Positions 18,463 to 28,387 of a DNA stretch of 57,234 nt are shown piece by piece; the stretch's first letter is position 1; each line of letters opens with the position of its first letter. Under the pieces are notes generated by a model that saw only the letters and a program-made list of their open reading frames with translations, was not told where the DNA came from and ran no database searches. Both the position numbers and the translations under genes were made by a program. The stretch is from an uncultured Pirellulaceae bacterium (GTDB lineage Bacteria; Planctomycetota; Planctomycetia; Pirellulales; Pirellulaceae), in the NCBI GenBank assembly GCA_937928215.1, contig CALFWL010000138.1, positions 1 to 57,234 of the forward strand, given 5' to 3'.

Positions 18463-21400
18463 ATGCAACTGAGCAATTTCTTTTATCGAAACCCACGCCT
18501 GACTTTGCTGGCAGTCTGCCTGATTCTGGTCAGTGGACTGTCCTCATGGTTTGTCCTGCCACGAATGGAAGATCCTCAACTGGTCCAGCGTGGAGCGATC
18601 GTCAACACGATTTACCCTGGCGCCGATCCGACGCGCGTCGAGTCGCTGGTGTCCGAGAAGATCGAAGAAGCGATGGAAGAGATCGAACAGATCAAGGAAA
18701 TTCGATCTTCGTCACGTGAGGGAATTTCTACGGTCACGATAGAACTGCGGGACAATGTGCTCGACAGCACACCGGTCTGGTCTCGAATCCGCGACCGCCT
18801 GAGCGACATTGAACCCACATTGCCGAAAAACGCGTTCAAACCTGATTTTGACGAACTGGAATTCAAAGCCTTTGCATTGTTGGTCGCGTTGAAATGGGAT
18901 CAGGAAACGCCGGTCAATTATGCGATTCTCAATCGACTGGCCCTTCAGTTGAAGGATCGACTTCAGGCGATTGGTAACACCATGAAAGTCGAAACACGCG
19001 GTGAGCCCGCAGAAGAGATCATCGTTCGCTTGAACTCGAATCGATTGGCGGCGATGAACCTGACCGTTCAGACGGTCTCTGATCAGATTCGGCAGAGCGA
19101 TGCGAAAGTTTCTGCGGGCCAGCTGCGCGGATCCGGTGAGGAACTTTTGCTTGGCGTTTCAGGAGAACTGACTTCCCTGCAACAGATTGAACAAATTTCA
19201 ATTACACACCAGCTTGGTCAGGGATTCACTCGTTTGGGCGACATCGCCACGATTGAGAAAACGGCCGTTGACCCTCCCGACGGTATCGCGATCATCGACG
19301 GTAAGCAGTCCGTTGTCGTCGGCGCTTATGTTCGTAGTGACTCGCGAATCGATCTGTGGTCTGAGGAAGCGAATGCCGTATTGGACGAATACGATGCCCT
19401 GCTGCCTCGCGGGATTTCGATGGATCGGATGTTTGATCAGAACCAGTACGTGGCGACTCGACTGAATACCCTCATCGGCAACCTGCTGCTAGGTGCCGCA
19501 GCTGTCTTCGTGGTGATCTTCGTGTTGATGGGCTGGCGGAGTGCGTTGGTCGTTTCGACCGCGCTACCGCTTTCGGCCATGATGGTACTGACCGGCATGA
19601 GAGTGCTGGGAATCCCTGTCCACCAAATGTCGGTTACCGGGTTGATCATTGCGTTAGGTTTGCTGATCGACAACGCGATCGTCATCGTGGACGAAACGTC
19701 GCAGGCTTTGCGGGAAGGGCTGAGCCCCGCGGCCGCCGTTTCGAAAAGCGTCCGATTGTTGTTCTTTCCTCTGCTTGGATCGACCCTGACAACGGCCTTC
19801 ACATTCGCTCCGATTGCTTTGATGCCTGGGCCGGCAGGAGAATTTGTCGGTGCGATCGCCGTCAACGTGATTCTGGCGATCTTCAGTTCTCTGTTTCTGG
19901 CAATGACGATCATTCCAGCCATCGCGGCCACGATCGCTCCTGCGAAAAATGGCGATTCCGAAATGAACGCGTCACACGACTCGGACCATCAGCGCAGGGC
20001 TCGACGCTGGTGGCGAAGCGGGTTATCAAGCGAGTGGCTGAGTCAAATCTACTGCAACATGCTGGATTTCATTTACGCAAAGCCCTGGATCGGGATCCTG
20101 ATTGGAGTCACCGCACCGATCGCGGGCTTTATTGTGGCGACTCAGTTGAGCGAACAGTTCTTTCCGCCATCCGATCGTGATCAGATTCATATCGAACTTG
20201 AACTTTCCCCACAGAGCTCGATCGCGGCAACCCTGGAGACGACTCGGCAGATGCGCGACGAATTGCTGGCCGATCCGGACGTGCAACAGGTCGACTGGTT
20301 TGTTGGCGAAAGTGCGCCCGCTTTTTACTACAACCTGATTCCTCGTCGAGCCAGTATTTCGCAGTACGCTCAGGCGTTGGTCAAACTGGAATCGCTGGAG
20401 AATCAAGCTGAAATCATTCATCGAATACAGCGCAAGCTCGATCAGAAATTCGCTCACGCCCGAGTGCTGGTGCGGCAACTTGAGCAAGGGCCTCCGTTCG
20501 ATGCACCGGTGGAAGTGCGATTGTTCGGACCGGACCTGGGCCGATTGCAGGAACTGGGGCAGGAACTACGTGGTATTCTGGTCGACATTCCGGGGGTCAT
20601 TCACACTCGATGTGAACTGGACGAAGTTCTGCCGAGGGTTCGAATGTCCGTCAAGGACGAAGTCGCTCGAGCGGCGGGTGTGAGCCTGACGGACATCGCC
20701 AGCCAAATCAATGCACTGACCGAAGGAAGTATCGGCGGCAGCATCATCGAGGGAACCGAAGAACTTCCCGTTCGTATCCGGCTCGATCGCGCCGATAGCC
20801 AGACCCTCGCTCAGCTGGCGTCGATGGAGATCCTCAATCAAACGCGGGCTGCCGGATCCGCTGGCGATAGCCAGATCACGAACGCAGCGTTTCGAGGCAT
20901 TCCGGTGTCCACGTTGGCCAGTTTTGACCTAGAACCCGAATACGGCGCGATTACTCATTTTAATTCGCAGCGGATGAATGAGATTCAGGCTTATATCCCT
21001 GCGGGAGTCTTGCCTTCTTCGATATTGACGGCGTTTCAGGAACGTCTTGCTGGATCGGGTTTTCAGATTCCTGCTGGCTATCACTTGGAATACGGCGGCG
21101 AATCAGCCAAGCGTGACGAAGCAGTTGGTAACTTGATTGCCAACGTGGGCATCCTGATGGTGCTGATGATTGCGACGCTGGTGATGTCGTTTGGCTCATT
21201 CCGGACGGCAGCGATCGTTGGCTTGGTCGGGATGTTGTCGGCAGGGCTTGGCATGGGATCGCTGTGGATTTTTGGCTACCCCTTCGGCTTCACAGCGATT
21301 ATTGGAACGATGGGGCTGTTGGGCGTGGCGATCAATGACACGATTGTGGTGCTGGCAGCAATCAACAATGACGCAGCGGCTAAATTGGGCGACCGGATCG

Positions 21401-21645
21401 GCATGCGCAAGGTCGTGAACCATTCGACTCGTCATATCGTTTCGACTTCGTTGACGACGATGGCTGGTTTCACCCCACTGATCATTGGCGGAGGCGGATT
21501 CTGGCCTCCAACGGCGGTTGCCATTGCCGGCGGCGTCGCAGGAGCCACGCTGCTGGCACTGATTCTGGCCCCGTCGTGCTATCTGCTGTTGATGTGTCCG
21601 ACTGAAAACATTTCGAAGCCTGCTAGCGACGTGACAAAAGGCTGA
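18463..21645 (+). CDS. RND-family efflux permease
   Basis: A 1060-residue AcrB-type inner-membrane pump driven by the proton gradient, with two repeats of six membrane helices and large periplasmic loops. The N-terminus MQLSNFFYRNPRLTLLAVCLIL is helix 1, and VSEKIEEAMEEIEQIKEIRSSS is the pore-domain start. TM4 has GLIIALGLLIDNAIVIVDE, with the acidic residue of the proton relay (DN where AcrB has DD). The second half ends GLLGVAINDTIVVLAAIN and a final hydrophobic helix. It starts 55 bases after the adaptor gene. Substrate unknown. The ATG at 18463 gives the standard N-terminus; the frame is open earlier but overlaps the adaptor gene. Confidence 0.94.
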   Translation: MQLSNFFYRNPRLTLLAVCLILVSGLSSWFVLPRMEDPQLVQRGAIVNTIYPGADPTRVESLVSEKIEEAMEEIEQIKEIRSSSREGISTVTIELRDNVLDSTPVWSRIRDRLSDIEPTLPKNAFKPDFDELEFKAFALLVALKWDQETPVNYAILNRLALQLKDRLQAIGNTMKVETRGEPAEEIIVRLNSNRLAAMNLTVQTVSDQIRQSDAKVSAGQLRGSGEELLLGVSGELTSLQQIEQISITHQLGQGFTRLGDIATIEKTAVDPPDGIAIIDGKQSVVVGAYVRSDSRIDLWSEEANAVLDEYDALLPRGISMDRMFDQNQYVATRLNTLIGNLLLGAAAVFVVIFVLMGWRSALVVSTALPLSAMMVLTGMRVLGIPVHQMSVTGLIIALGLLIDNAIVIVDETSQALREGLSPAAAVSKSVRLLFFPLLGSTLTTAFTFAPIALMPGPAGEFVGAIAVNVILAIFSSLFLAMTIIPAIAATIAPAKNGDSEMNASHDSDHQRRARRWWRSGLSSEWLSQIYCNMLDFIYAKPWIGILIGVTAPIAGFIVATQLSEQFFPPSDRDQIHIELELSPQSSIAATLETTRQMRDELLADPDVQQVDWFVGESAPAFYYNLIPRRASISQYAQALVKLESLENQAEIIHRIQRKLDQKFAHARVLVRQLEQGPPFDAPVEVRLFGPDLGRLQELGQELRGILVDIPGVIHTRCELDEVLPRVRMSVKDEVARAAGVSLTDIASQINALTEGSIGGSIIEGTEELPVRIRLDRADSQTLAQLASMEILNQTRAAGSAGDSQITNAAFRGIPVSTLASFDLEPEYGAITHFNSQRMNEIQAYIPAGVLPSSILTAFQERLAGSGFQIPAGYHLEYGGESAKRDEAVGNLIANVGILMVLMIATLVMSFGSFRTAAIVGLVGMLSAGLGMGSLWIFGYPFGFTAIIGTMGLLGVAINDTIVVLAAINNDAAAKLGDRIGMRKVVNHSTRHIVSTSLTTMAGFTPLIIGGGGFWPPTAVAIAGGVAGATLLALILAPSCYLLLMCPTENISKPASDVTKG

Positions 21646-21726
21646 TTCGTCTTTCGGTCAATCGTTGGCGTTCCTACTATCCTGCTCTGGATTTCAAGGA
21701 ATGAACCATTTGCCGGAACGCCAAGC

Positions 21727-24700
21727 ATGGCCGGACGAACCCAAAAAGAGCCTCACCCGTTTGAAGATCACTCCCCTCACCGCTCACGATCTGGCGAAAA
21801 AAGTGCGCGAAGGCGCCGGCGCTGGCCGTGGCTGTTGTTGCTGCTACTGCTGATCGTATTTTTTCTGCCAAACGTGATCGCAATGACTTCGCTGAAACAG
21901 CGAGCAATCGATTTCGCCTTGGCGGATTTCAAGGGGAAAGTCACCGTCGACTCGGCATCGGTTGGCTGGCTTCAGCCAATCACGCTGCGACAGATCGAAG
22001 CGTTTGACACCACGGGGCAACCGTTGGCGTCCATCGAGGAAATTAAAACGTCCCGTTCATTGCTCAGTTTTCTTACGTCCTCAGACTACGGATCGGTGGA
22101 AATCAATCAGCCATCGGTATGGCTGCAATTGCGTCCCGACGGCAGCAACCTTGAGGATGCATGTGCGGCGTGGCTGACGACAACCGAGACCGACGATCAG
22201 CTTGCGTCCAACGAATCCGGTGATACGAACCTTCGCTTGCCGGAAGTTCAGTTAAACGTCAACAACGGGACGATTGGATTGTTCTCGTCGGATGAGACAC
22301 AAAGCTGGCAGATCGAACAGTTAAACGTAACAGCCAACACCAGCCACGAACTTGCCGCTGTCGTTGCAGAGATGGCGTGTCAGGTCACCGTTTACAATGG
22401 CCTCGCTGGAGGGCAACTGACTGCCCAAACGAGCGGGACTCTAGCAGCGTCTGTGCAAGTTGACCCCGGCAGCTCGGTTCTGAACGGTCGGTCCATTGAC
22501 ACGGTGATCAAAACGAATTCTTTGCCGCTGTCGGTCGCCGGCCCCGTTCTTCAACGATTTACGGGGCCAACCCAAACCGACGGAACATTATCCGCCGACC
22601 TTCATGCAGCTTTCGACACCGTTGCCGGGACCATTCAGCTTGCAATCAAACAAGCCAATGCCGCGAACTTAATCATTGTCGCTCCAGAGTTGATCGGTTC
22701 CGACGAACTGCGAATCTCAAACCTGACGGTCATTGGGAATCTGGCTGTAGCTCCTTCACTGGTAACGGCTGATCAGTTTCAGATCGCCAGCGACTTCGCC
22801 AACGCTTCGATCGACGGGACACTCGATCTGAATCAACTAACAGGATTGACTTCCTCAAGTTCCACAGTCCATGACAGGACACTGCTGAACACACCGTTTC
22901 AGCTTGCGGGTGAAATTGATCTGGCGGGAGCCGCTGCTTCCTTTCCGGCAACTTTGCATCTGCACGATGGACTGAAAATTGAATCGGGTTCGGTCAACTT
23001 CCAGATGGCAAGCCGAGTCGAAAACGAGAACCGTCGACTGATCGTGAATGTCGACACTGCCAACTTGGTTGCACGCGACCGAGGACAGCCGATCGTCTGG
23101 CAAAAGCCTCTGCGTCTGGTCGGCACGATCCGTGAGAGCAGCGAAGGCTTGATGGTCGAAGAAATTCTGTGCGAGTCTGATTTCTTGACGGTCTCAGGGT
23201 CTGCCAATCAAGAGACAGGTTCGTTTGCAGCAAAAGGCAACCTTGCTCAGTTGATGCAACGGGTCGGACAATTCGTCGACGTAGGGCAGACGGTACTTTC
23301 GGGTGACTTGGACGGAAAACTCGCTTGGCAAACCAACCAGCCCGATGCGGCCCACGGCAGTCGCCCGGTTCAACTGGTCGGTGAATTTATTATTGAACGG
23401 CCTCAGTTTCAACTGCCGGGAATGCCTGCCTGGCAACGGCCTCGTTTGACAACGCGACTATCCGCTGCGGGCCAAGCGATGCCGGATCAGACGATCCAAC
23501 TGGACCAAGCTGGCTTGCAACTGGACATCGGCACCGAACAAGTGATCGCAACGCTCGCGGAACCTGTTTCCGACGCGTTCGCCCAATCCACTTGGAAGTT
23601 GAACACTCAATTGTCGGGGTCGACGGCCGGCTGGTTGGCTCACGCGAAGAATTTCGTCGATTTGGGCGACATCCGATCAGCTGGACAAATACAGGCTCAA
23701 GCCATCGCGATGGTAAACCCGAACGCGGTCGAGCTTCACGGATTGTCGTACGAGATCCAGCGATTGGAATTCGATGGCTACGGACTGACCATTCGCGAAC
23801 AGAAAACCAACGGCACGGCAAATGCCATTTACGATCTGAGGACGGGCCAGTTGTTGGTCGCGGACACGACGCTTTCGTCAAACTCGATCTCTCTGGGAGG
23901 TCAGCAGATCACGGTTGATGTTGCCGACAATGTCCAGGTTAACGGCGATATCGGTTTCCGAGCCGACGTGAATCGCATCGCAGACTGGATTCAGCTTTCC
24001 CCGACACAAGATAGTGTATTCTGGTTTGGAGATGGCGAAGGTACGATCCGGTTCGTTTCTGATGCCGATGGAATGGGCGCTCTTATTTCTGCGAGCATTA
24101 ACGACATGATTGCCGCAACGCGACAGAGCGGCACCGTCAGTCCTGTTGACCGGATGGCGTCCAATACTCGATCCGGCGTCCAACCCGTTTCCAGCTCGAC
24201 TCCCTGGATGGAAGTGTGGCGTGAAGCGAAGATGAATGTTGGCTCTCAAATCAAGCTGGCAAACGACTTTGAAACCATCACCTTCGAAAACTTCTCATTG
24301 CAGTCCAGTTCCGTTCAAGCAGACATTTCAGGCCAGATATCCGAGTTATCTGGAGCCATGGTGACCGACGTCCGAGGCACTTGGTCGCCCGACTGGCAAA
24401 AACTGAACGCTCTGCTGGCCACCTATACAGGTCAACTTGTTCAGATGGCAGGGCAGGGCAGCTACCCGATTTCCGTTCGCGGTCCGATGTTCGAAGCAAG
24501 CGCTACAGGGGAGCCGGTTGCTAATCCGGCGCCATGGGTCTCGCCACTTCTTGCCGCAGCCACCGAATTCAATTGGCAACAGGCCTCGTTCGCCGGGATG
24601 CCAATCGGGGGCGGGAAAGTGGAATTTGATTTGCAGCAGGGCATCGCAAATGTCAACTCCAGTGAAATCGCATTCAGTGGGGGAACGCTGAAGCTGCAAC

Positions 24701-25575
24701 CACAGATCGACTTGCGTGGGTCAGAGCCCATTCTTTACCTGCCTGAAGGAAAAGTGATCAACCAAGTGGCACTGACCCCTGCAACGGCTCGCACGTGGCT
24801 GGCTTACGTCGCTCCGTTGGCGGCCGATGCGACTAACGCCCAAGGGATGCTCAGCTTGGCGACCAGAGGAGCCAAGGTACCGCTGATGGACCCGCTAGCC
24901 ATGGAAGCCGAAGGAGAATTGACGCTCTCCAACGTTGTAATCGGAGCTGGACCGACATCGGAAAAACTGATCGCCACTGCAATCCAGCTCCGCACGCTGA
25001 TCGACCCGGAATCCGCCACCAAGCAACGTGACTTGAAAACCTGGCTGACGCTGGAAGAACAAACCGTTCCTGTCGCTATCCACGACGGACGTGTGTTTCA
25101 TGACGGCATTCGGATCAGCCACAAAGATATTATGCTGGAAACACGAGGCAGCGTAGGTCTGGATCAATCATTGGATCTGGTGGCCGAAATCCCCATCGCT
25201 GACGATTGGATCGAGGGCAAGGATCATCTTGCAGCACTACGAGGTCAGAAGATCTCGATTCCCGTATCGGGCACGGCGTCGTCACCAAAGCTGGACCTTT
25301 CTGCGCTGAACCAGGTTTCTAGGCAATTGATTCAGAAAGCTGCAACCGGCGCGATCAACCAACTGATTGGCGATAAAGTGGCTCCGAAAGTGACTGAGTA
25401 TCAAAAAGAAATCAATGATCGCGTCACGAATGAAACCCTCAAGCTTCAGAACAAGATTCAAAACGAACTATTGAAAAAGATCGCTCCTCAAATCGGCAAC
25501 GAAGTCAAAGACTCCGTCGAAGACAAAATAAAGGGCGATTTGCTGAAAGGGTTTGGCAACCTGTTCGGAAAATAA
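21727..25575 (+). CDS. Very large AsmA/YhdP-like envelope protein
   Basis: 1282 residues, anchored by one N-terminal helix after a basic stretch (RRRRRWPWLLLLLLLIVFFL, about 29-48), the rest periplasmic. The pattern of short beta strands with repeated LxxGxxx and SGxL turns and the ASVGWLQPITLRQIEAFD block resemble AsmA-like/DUF748 proteins. These form long beta-groove bridges thought to carry phospholipids between membranes. The last 100 residues are charged and helical (EYQKEINDRVTNETLKLQNKIQ...), likely amphipathic or coiled. It begins 81 bases after the RND gene and may share its transcript, but the gap is larger than inside the pump pair. A separate promoter is possible. Confidence 0.7.
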   Translation: MAGRTQKEPHPFEDHSPHRSRSGEKSARRRRRWPWLLLLLLLIVFFLPNVIAMTSLKQRAIDFALADFKGKVTVDSASVGWLQPITLRQIEAFDTTGQPLASIEEIKTSRSLLSFLTSSDYGSVEINQPSVWLQLRPDGSNLEDACAAWLTTTETDDQLASNESGDTNLRLPEVQLNVNNGTIGLFSSDETQSWQIEQLNVTANTSHELAAVVAEMACQVTVYNGLAGGQLTAQTSGTLAASVQVDPGSSVLNGRSIDTVIKTNSLPLSVAGPVLQRFTGPTQTDGTLSADLHAAFDTVAGTIQLAIKQANAANLIIVAPELIGSDELRISNLTVIGNLAVAPSLVTADQFQIASDFANASIDGTLDLNQLTGLTSSSSTVHDRTLLNTPFQLAGEIDLAGAAASFPATLHLHDGLKIESGSVNFQMASRVENENRRLIVNVDTANLVARDRGQPIVWQKPLRLVGTIRESSEGLMVEEILCESDFLTVSGSANQETGSFAAKGNLAQLMQRVGQFVDVGQTVLSGDLDGKLAWQTNQPDAAHGSRPVQLVGEFIIERPQFQLPGMPAWQRPRLTTRLSAAGQAMPDQTIQLDQAGLQLDIGTEQVIATLAEPVSDAFAQSTWKLNTQLSGSTAGWLAHAKNFVDLGDIRSAGQIQAQAIAMVNPNAVELHGLSYEIQRLEFDGYGLTIREQKTNGTANAIYDLRTGQLLVADTTLSSNSISLGGQQITVDVADNVQVNGDIGFRADVNRIADWIQLSPTQDSVFWFGDGEGTIRFVSDADGMGALISASINDMIAATRQSGTVSPVDRMASNTRSGVQPVSSSTPWMEVWREAKMNVGSQIKLANDFETITFENFSLQSSSVQADISGQISELSGAMVTDVRGTWSPDWQKLNALLATYTGQLVQMAGQGSYPISVRGPMFEASATGEPVANPAPWVSPLLAAATEFNWQQASFAGMPIGGGKVEFDLQQGIANVNSSEIAFSGGTLKLQPQIDLRGSEPILYLPEGKVINQVALTPATARTWLAYVAPLAADATNAQGMLSLATRGAKVPLMDPLAMEAEGELTLSNVVIGAGPTSEKLIATAIQLRTLIDPESATKQRDLKTWLTLEEQTVPVAIHDGRVFHDGIRISHKDIMLETRGSVGLDQSLDLVAEIPIADDWIEGKDHLAALRGQKISIPVSGTASSPKLDLSALNQVSRQLIQKAATGAINQLIGDKVAPKVTEYQKEINDRVTNETLKLQNKIQNELLKKIAPQIGNEVKDSVEDKIKGDLLKGFGNLFGK

Positions 25576-25842
25576 ACGTTCCGCGCCATCGTCGTTTCTT
25601 CGTTCCGCCCGAGATTCTCTAGCCACCGATTTTCCCCACGCAGCAATCACGTCGAACAAAGAGTGGAACGGGAGGAAACAGAGAAAGAAACGACTCTTCT
25701 CGGCGAAACATCCTGCTGAATCGATCTCTTTGCCGCTTCAGTCTTCGTTGCCTCTGTGAGCTCTTGTTCAATACCTGGCACGCCTTGCGGAAAAATCGAT
25801 CGCTAGAAGCACTGGAAGTGAATTTCCCCAGAGGCAGCCGAA

Positions 25843-27399
25843 TCAATCCAGACGGCGACCGATGATCAGAACCGAGGCTTCCTCTACGTAGGGAGCCAAG
25901 TTCCAGACGGAGCGTTGATAGTGGCCGTCTTTGCACAACAGCCGAACGGTCACTTGTTGGGTCTCTTTGGAGCGGTTGGCTCGTGACAATGCGCGGGCAG
26001 CCGAGACTTGGTCGTCGGGGTGAATCATTTCGTAATGCGTTCGCCCGGTGATCTCTTCGGGATCCCAACCAAACATGAATCGCCACGCCGCGTTCAAATT
26101 TTGTAGTCCTCGACGAAAGTCCACGATCCCCATGGCGTCAAACGCCAGTTCAAAACAACGCTTGAAAAACTCATCGGCTTTTTCACGCTCGGCTCGTCCT
26201 GTCAGCCATGTTTGCACTCGGTCGATCAGTTCGCTGGCGGTTTGAAAACGGTCCTCGCGATCTTTGGCCAGGCCTTTGTTGCAGATTTGAACCAATTCCG
26301 CAGGGCAATCCGGTACTCGTTCGCTGGCAAGCTGGGGCTGCTGATGAAGCACCATCTCAATCACCGTATCGACATCTTCGGCATTGAACGGAGGACAGCC
26401 GACCAAGATTTCGTACAGCATTCCGCTCAGCATGTAGGTGTCGGTACGGACATCGATTTCCTCCAAAGACCCGGTGGCCTGTTCGGGAGACATGAACGCG
26501 GGTGTGCCGAGGCTTTGTCCTTCGATCGTCGTGCGTACCGAGAACGGGGCGCCACTCGGTTCAAAGTCCGGGATGGGGTGTTCTGACTTCATCAGAGCTT
26601 GATCTTTGGTGTCGAATGAATTCGCCAGCCCCCAGTCCAGCAGCGTTACCTCGCCGAATTGACCGACCATCACATTTTCACTTTTGATGTCCCGATGTAG
26701 CACTCCGTGCAAGTGAGCGTAGGCGATGGTGTTGCAAACGGAAACGAACGCGTTGAGCAACGTGATGAACTCAACGAATGACGCCGTACCGCATACTCGA
26801 TTTTGGTGGTAATCATCGATCATGCGAGTCAACGTTCGGCCACGCACTAGATTCATAACATAGTAGGCGTTGCCTGGCTGATCCGAGTAGTCGATGACAA
26901 ACACCGTACCTGGATGAGTCAGCTTCGCGGTAAGCTGAACCTCTCGTTTAAACCGAGCGAGATGTTTGGGCGAATATGACTTGTCCTGCCGAAGCTGTTT
27001 GAGCGCCACCTGACGCCTGACGATTGTATCGTAGGCCTGCCAAATTTCACCCATGCCGCCTCGACCGATAATCTTCTGTTTTCGAAAACGATCTCGCTGT
27101 TTGTCCGAACCGAGACTGGCCGACGCCCAACTGACAACAGATACTGAATCGGCAGAATCGTCGTCGCCCGAAACGGTATCGGCGATCGGTGCCCCTCCAA
27201 ACAACGATTTGACATGGCTCGCAAAACCGGTATCTGTCGTGGATATCGCGTCCAGCTTTGCCGCACATTTCTCACAAGCGATCAAGTGCGATTCAACCTC
27301 GGCAATGGCTTCGTCGGCGAGACCCTGCGTCGCATAGCTATTCAATTGTTCGTCGGAGAGGTGAGAACCAAACCGGCAAGATGAGGCATCAGTACTCAA
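25843..27399 (-). CDS. Ser/Thr protein kinase with zinc-finger N-terminus and PAS domain
   Basis: A protein of 518 residues if it starts at the TTG at 27399; the frame is open to another TTG at 27501 and there is no ATG early on. Numbering from 27501: an anti-sigma-like zinc finger (H-L-S-D ... SHLIACEKCAAKLD, 47-84), a linker, then a Hanks kinase with the glycine loop GRGGMGEIW (146-154), VALKQL Lys (168), HRDIKSEN (269-276), DWG in place of DFG (289-291) and GTPAFMSPE (332-340). A C-terminal PAS domain (about 444-550) ends the protein. It lies just after the ECF sigma gene on the same strand, so the pair is probably a unit in which the zinc finger or kinase controls the sigma factor. The substrate is unknown. 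Confidence 0.88.
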   Translation of the reverse strand: MSTDASSCRFGSHLSDEQLNSYATQGLADEAIAEVESHLIACEKCAAKLDAISTTDTGFASHVKSLFGGAPIADTVSGDDDSADSVSVVSWASASLGSDKQRDRFRKQKIIGRGGMGEIWQAYDTIVRRQVALKQLRQDKSYSPKHLARFKREVQLTAKLTHPGTVFVIDYSDQPGNAYYVMNLVRGRTLTRMIDDYHQNRVCGTASFVEFITLLNAFVSVCNTIAYAHLHGVLHRDIKSENVMVGQFGEVTLLDWGLANSFDTKDQALMKSEHPIPDFEPSGAPFSVRTTIEGQSLGTPAFMSPEQATGSLEEIDVRTDTYMLSGMLYEILVGCPPFNAEDVDTVIEMVLHQQPQLASERVPDCPAELVQICNKGLAKDREDRFQTASELIDRVQTWLTGRAEREKADEFFKRCFELAFDAMGIVDFRRGLQNLNAAWRFMFGWDPEEITGRTHYEMIHPDDQVSAARALSRANRSKETQQVTVRLLCKDGHYQRSVWNLAPYVEEASVLIIGRRLD

Positions 27400-27508
27400 T
27401 TGAATCGTCCCAAGAAACGGATGCAGCAGTTGATAAATATAAATAGTTGGCGACGACCGAATTCTGATGTTTGAACCTGCGAACCAGACGCAGTCACCCA
27501 ACTATCTA

Positions 27509-28096
27509 TCAATAGTCCAACATCCCCTGTCCCAATTGACGCAGGGAACGCAGCACCCTGTGCTGTGCGACTCGAACGGCACCAATCGACATTCCAAGAT
27601 CTTCCGCCACTTGGCGAGACGAATGCTCAAGCAGCACCAGCCTGCGGAATGCCTGTAGTGTCCGGGCGCCAAACCGGTGCTCCAACTTGCCCAACAAGTG
27701 CTCAACCACGCGAGCGTCATGCTGACGCTCAAACTCGATCGAAAGCCGCGCGTTTGCGTCCGCCAATTGATCCGCGATCACTGAAATTTTTGTGGCGTCT
27801 CGCCCCGCCTGCTTCTTCCTCTTTTCCCATAGTCGGTACATCCGGTTGACCGTGATCCGCCGCAACCATGTTCGAAATGCTCCCACGCGACCGTTGTGAT
27901 CAAACGATTTGATTTCGCTGCACACGGCAAACATGACCTCCTGCTTCAAGTCTTCAATATCTTGCTGAGAAAGGGCTTGCTGCCTAAGCCAATTTTCAAT
28001 CAAGCTGCCGTAAAGGTCCGAAAATTCGACCCACGCCTCGTTGGGTGCGGACTCCCGCAATTGCGCCAACAAACTGGTTCTTGTCGAAGTATTCAT
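27509..28096 (-). CDS. RNA polymerase ECF-type sigma factor
   Basis: A 195-residue ECF sigma factor. Sigma-2 is visible around ENWLRQQALSQQDIEDLKQEVMF and VGAFRTWLRRITVNRMYRLW (core and -10 binding). Sigma-4 is at the C-terminus (LEHSSRQVAEDLGMSIGAVRVAQHRVLRSLRQLG). No extra C-terminal domain. The ATG at 28096 (MNTSTRTSLLAQLRES) is preferred; the open frame continues to 28414 but would overlap the divergent promoter region. The kinase gene downstream on the same strand resembles the ECF-kinase pairings known from planctomycetes. Confidence 0.9.
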   Translation of the reverse strand: MNTSTRTSLLAQLRESAPNEAWVEFSDLYGSLIENWLRQQALSQQDIEDLKQEVMFAVCSEIKSFDHNGRVGAFRTWLRRITVNRMYRLWEKRKKQAGRDATKISVIADQLADANARLSIEFERQHDARVVEHLLGKLEHRFGARTLQAFRRLVLLEHSSRQVAEDLGMSIGAVRVAQHRVLRSLRQLGQGMLDY

Positions 28097-28147
28097 GATT
28101 TGCTCGAAAAAATCTTCGCTTATTGTGTCACGAAATTCAATTGAAAT

Positions 28148-28170
28148 GCCCGGAAAAACGGGCTGTTTTT
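28148..28170 (+). terminator. Hairpin with T run in the divergent ECF/LuxR promoter region
   Basis: GCCCG, a GAAAAA loop, CGGGC, then TGTTTTT. It looks like a small intrinsic terminator or attenuator on the plus strand but no gene precedes it. It lies 52 bases upstream of the sigma gene start on the other strand, so it could also be a leader structure or chance. Confidence 0.35.
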
Positions 28171-28387
28171 CGAGACACCCGAAAATCCCCTTCGCAAAAC
28201 GAATTTTTCGTGTAACGAATTGGGCTGCTTTTCGGCTCTCTTTACAGTACATAGACGCGAACACCCAGCAACAAATGACATCCAAGGACGCATCGTCCTT
28301 GGTCCGCCTTGTCTTACCTACGCTTGCTCTCCTATACGTTTGCTCTCTCGCCTCTGTTATTTCTTTTATTTCTGGGACCCCACCAAA

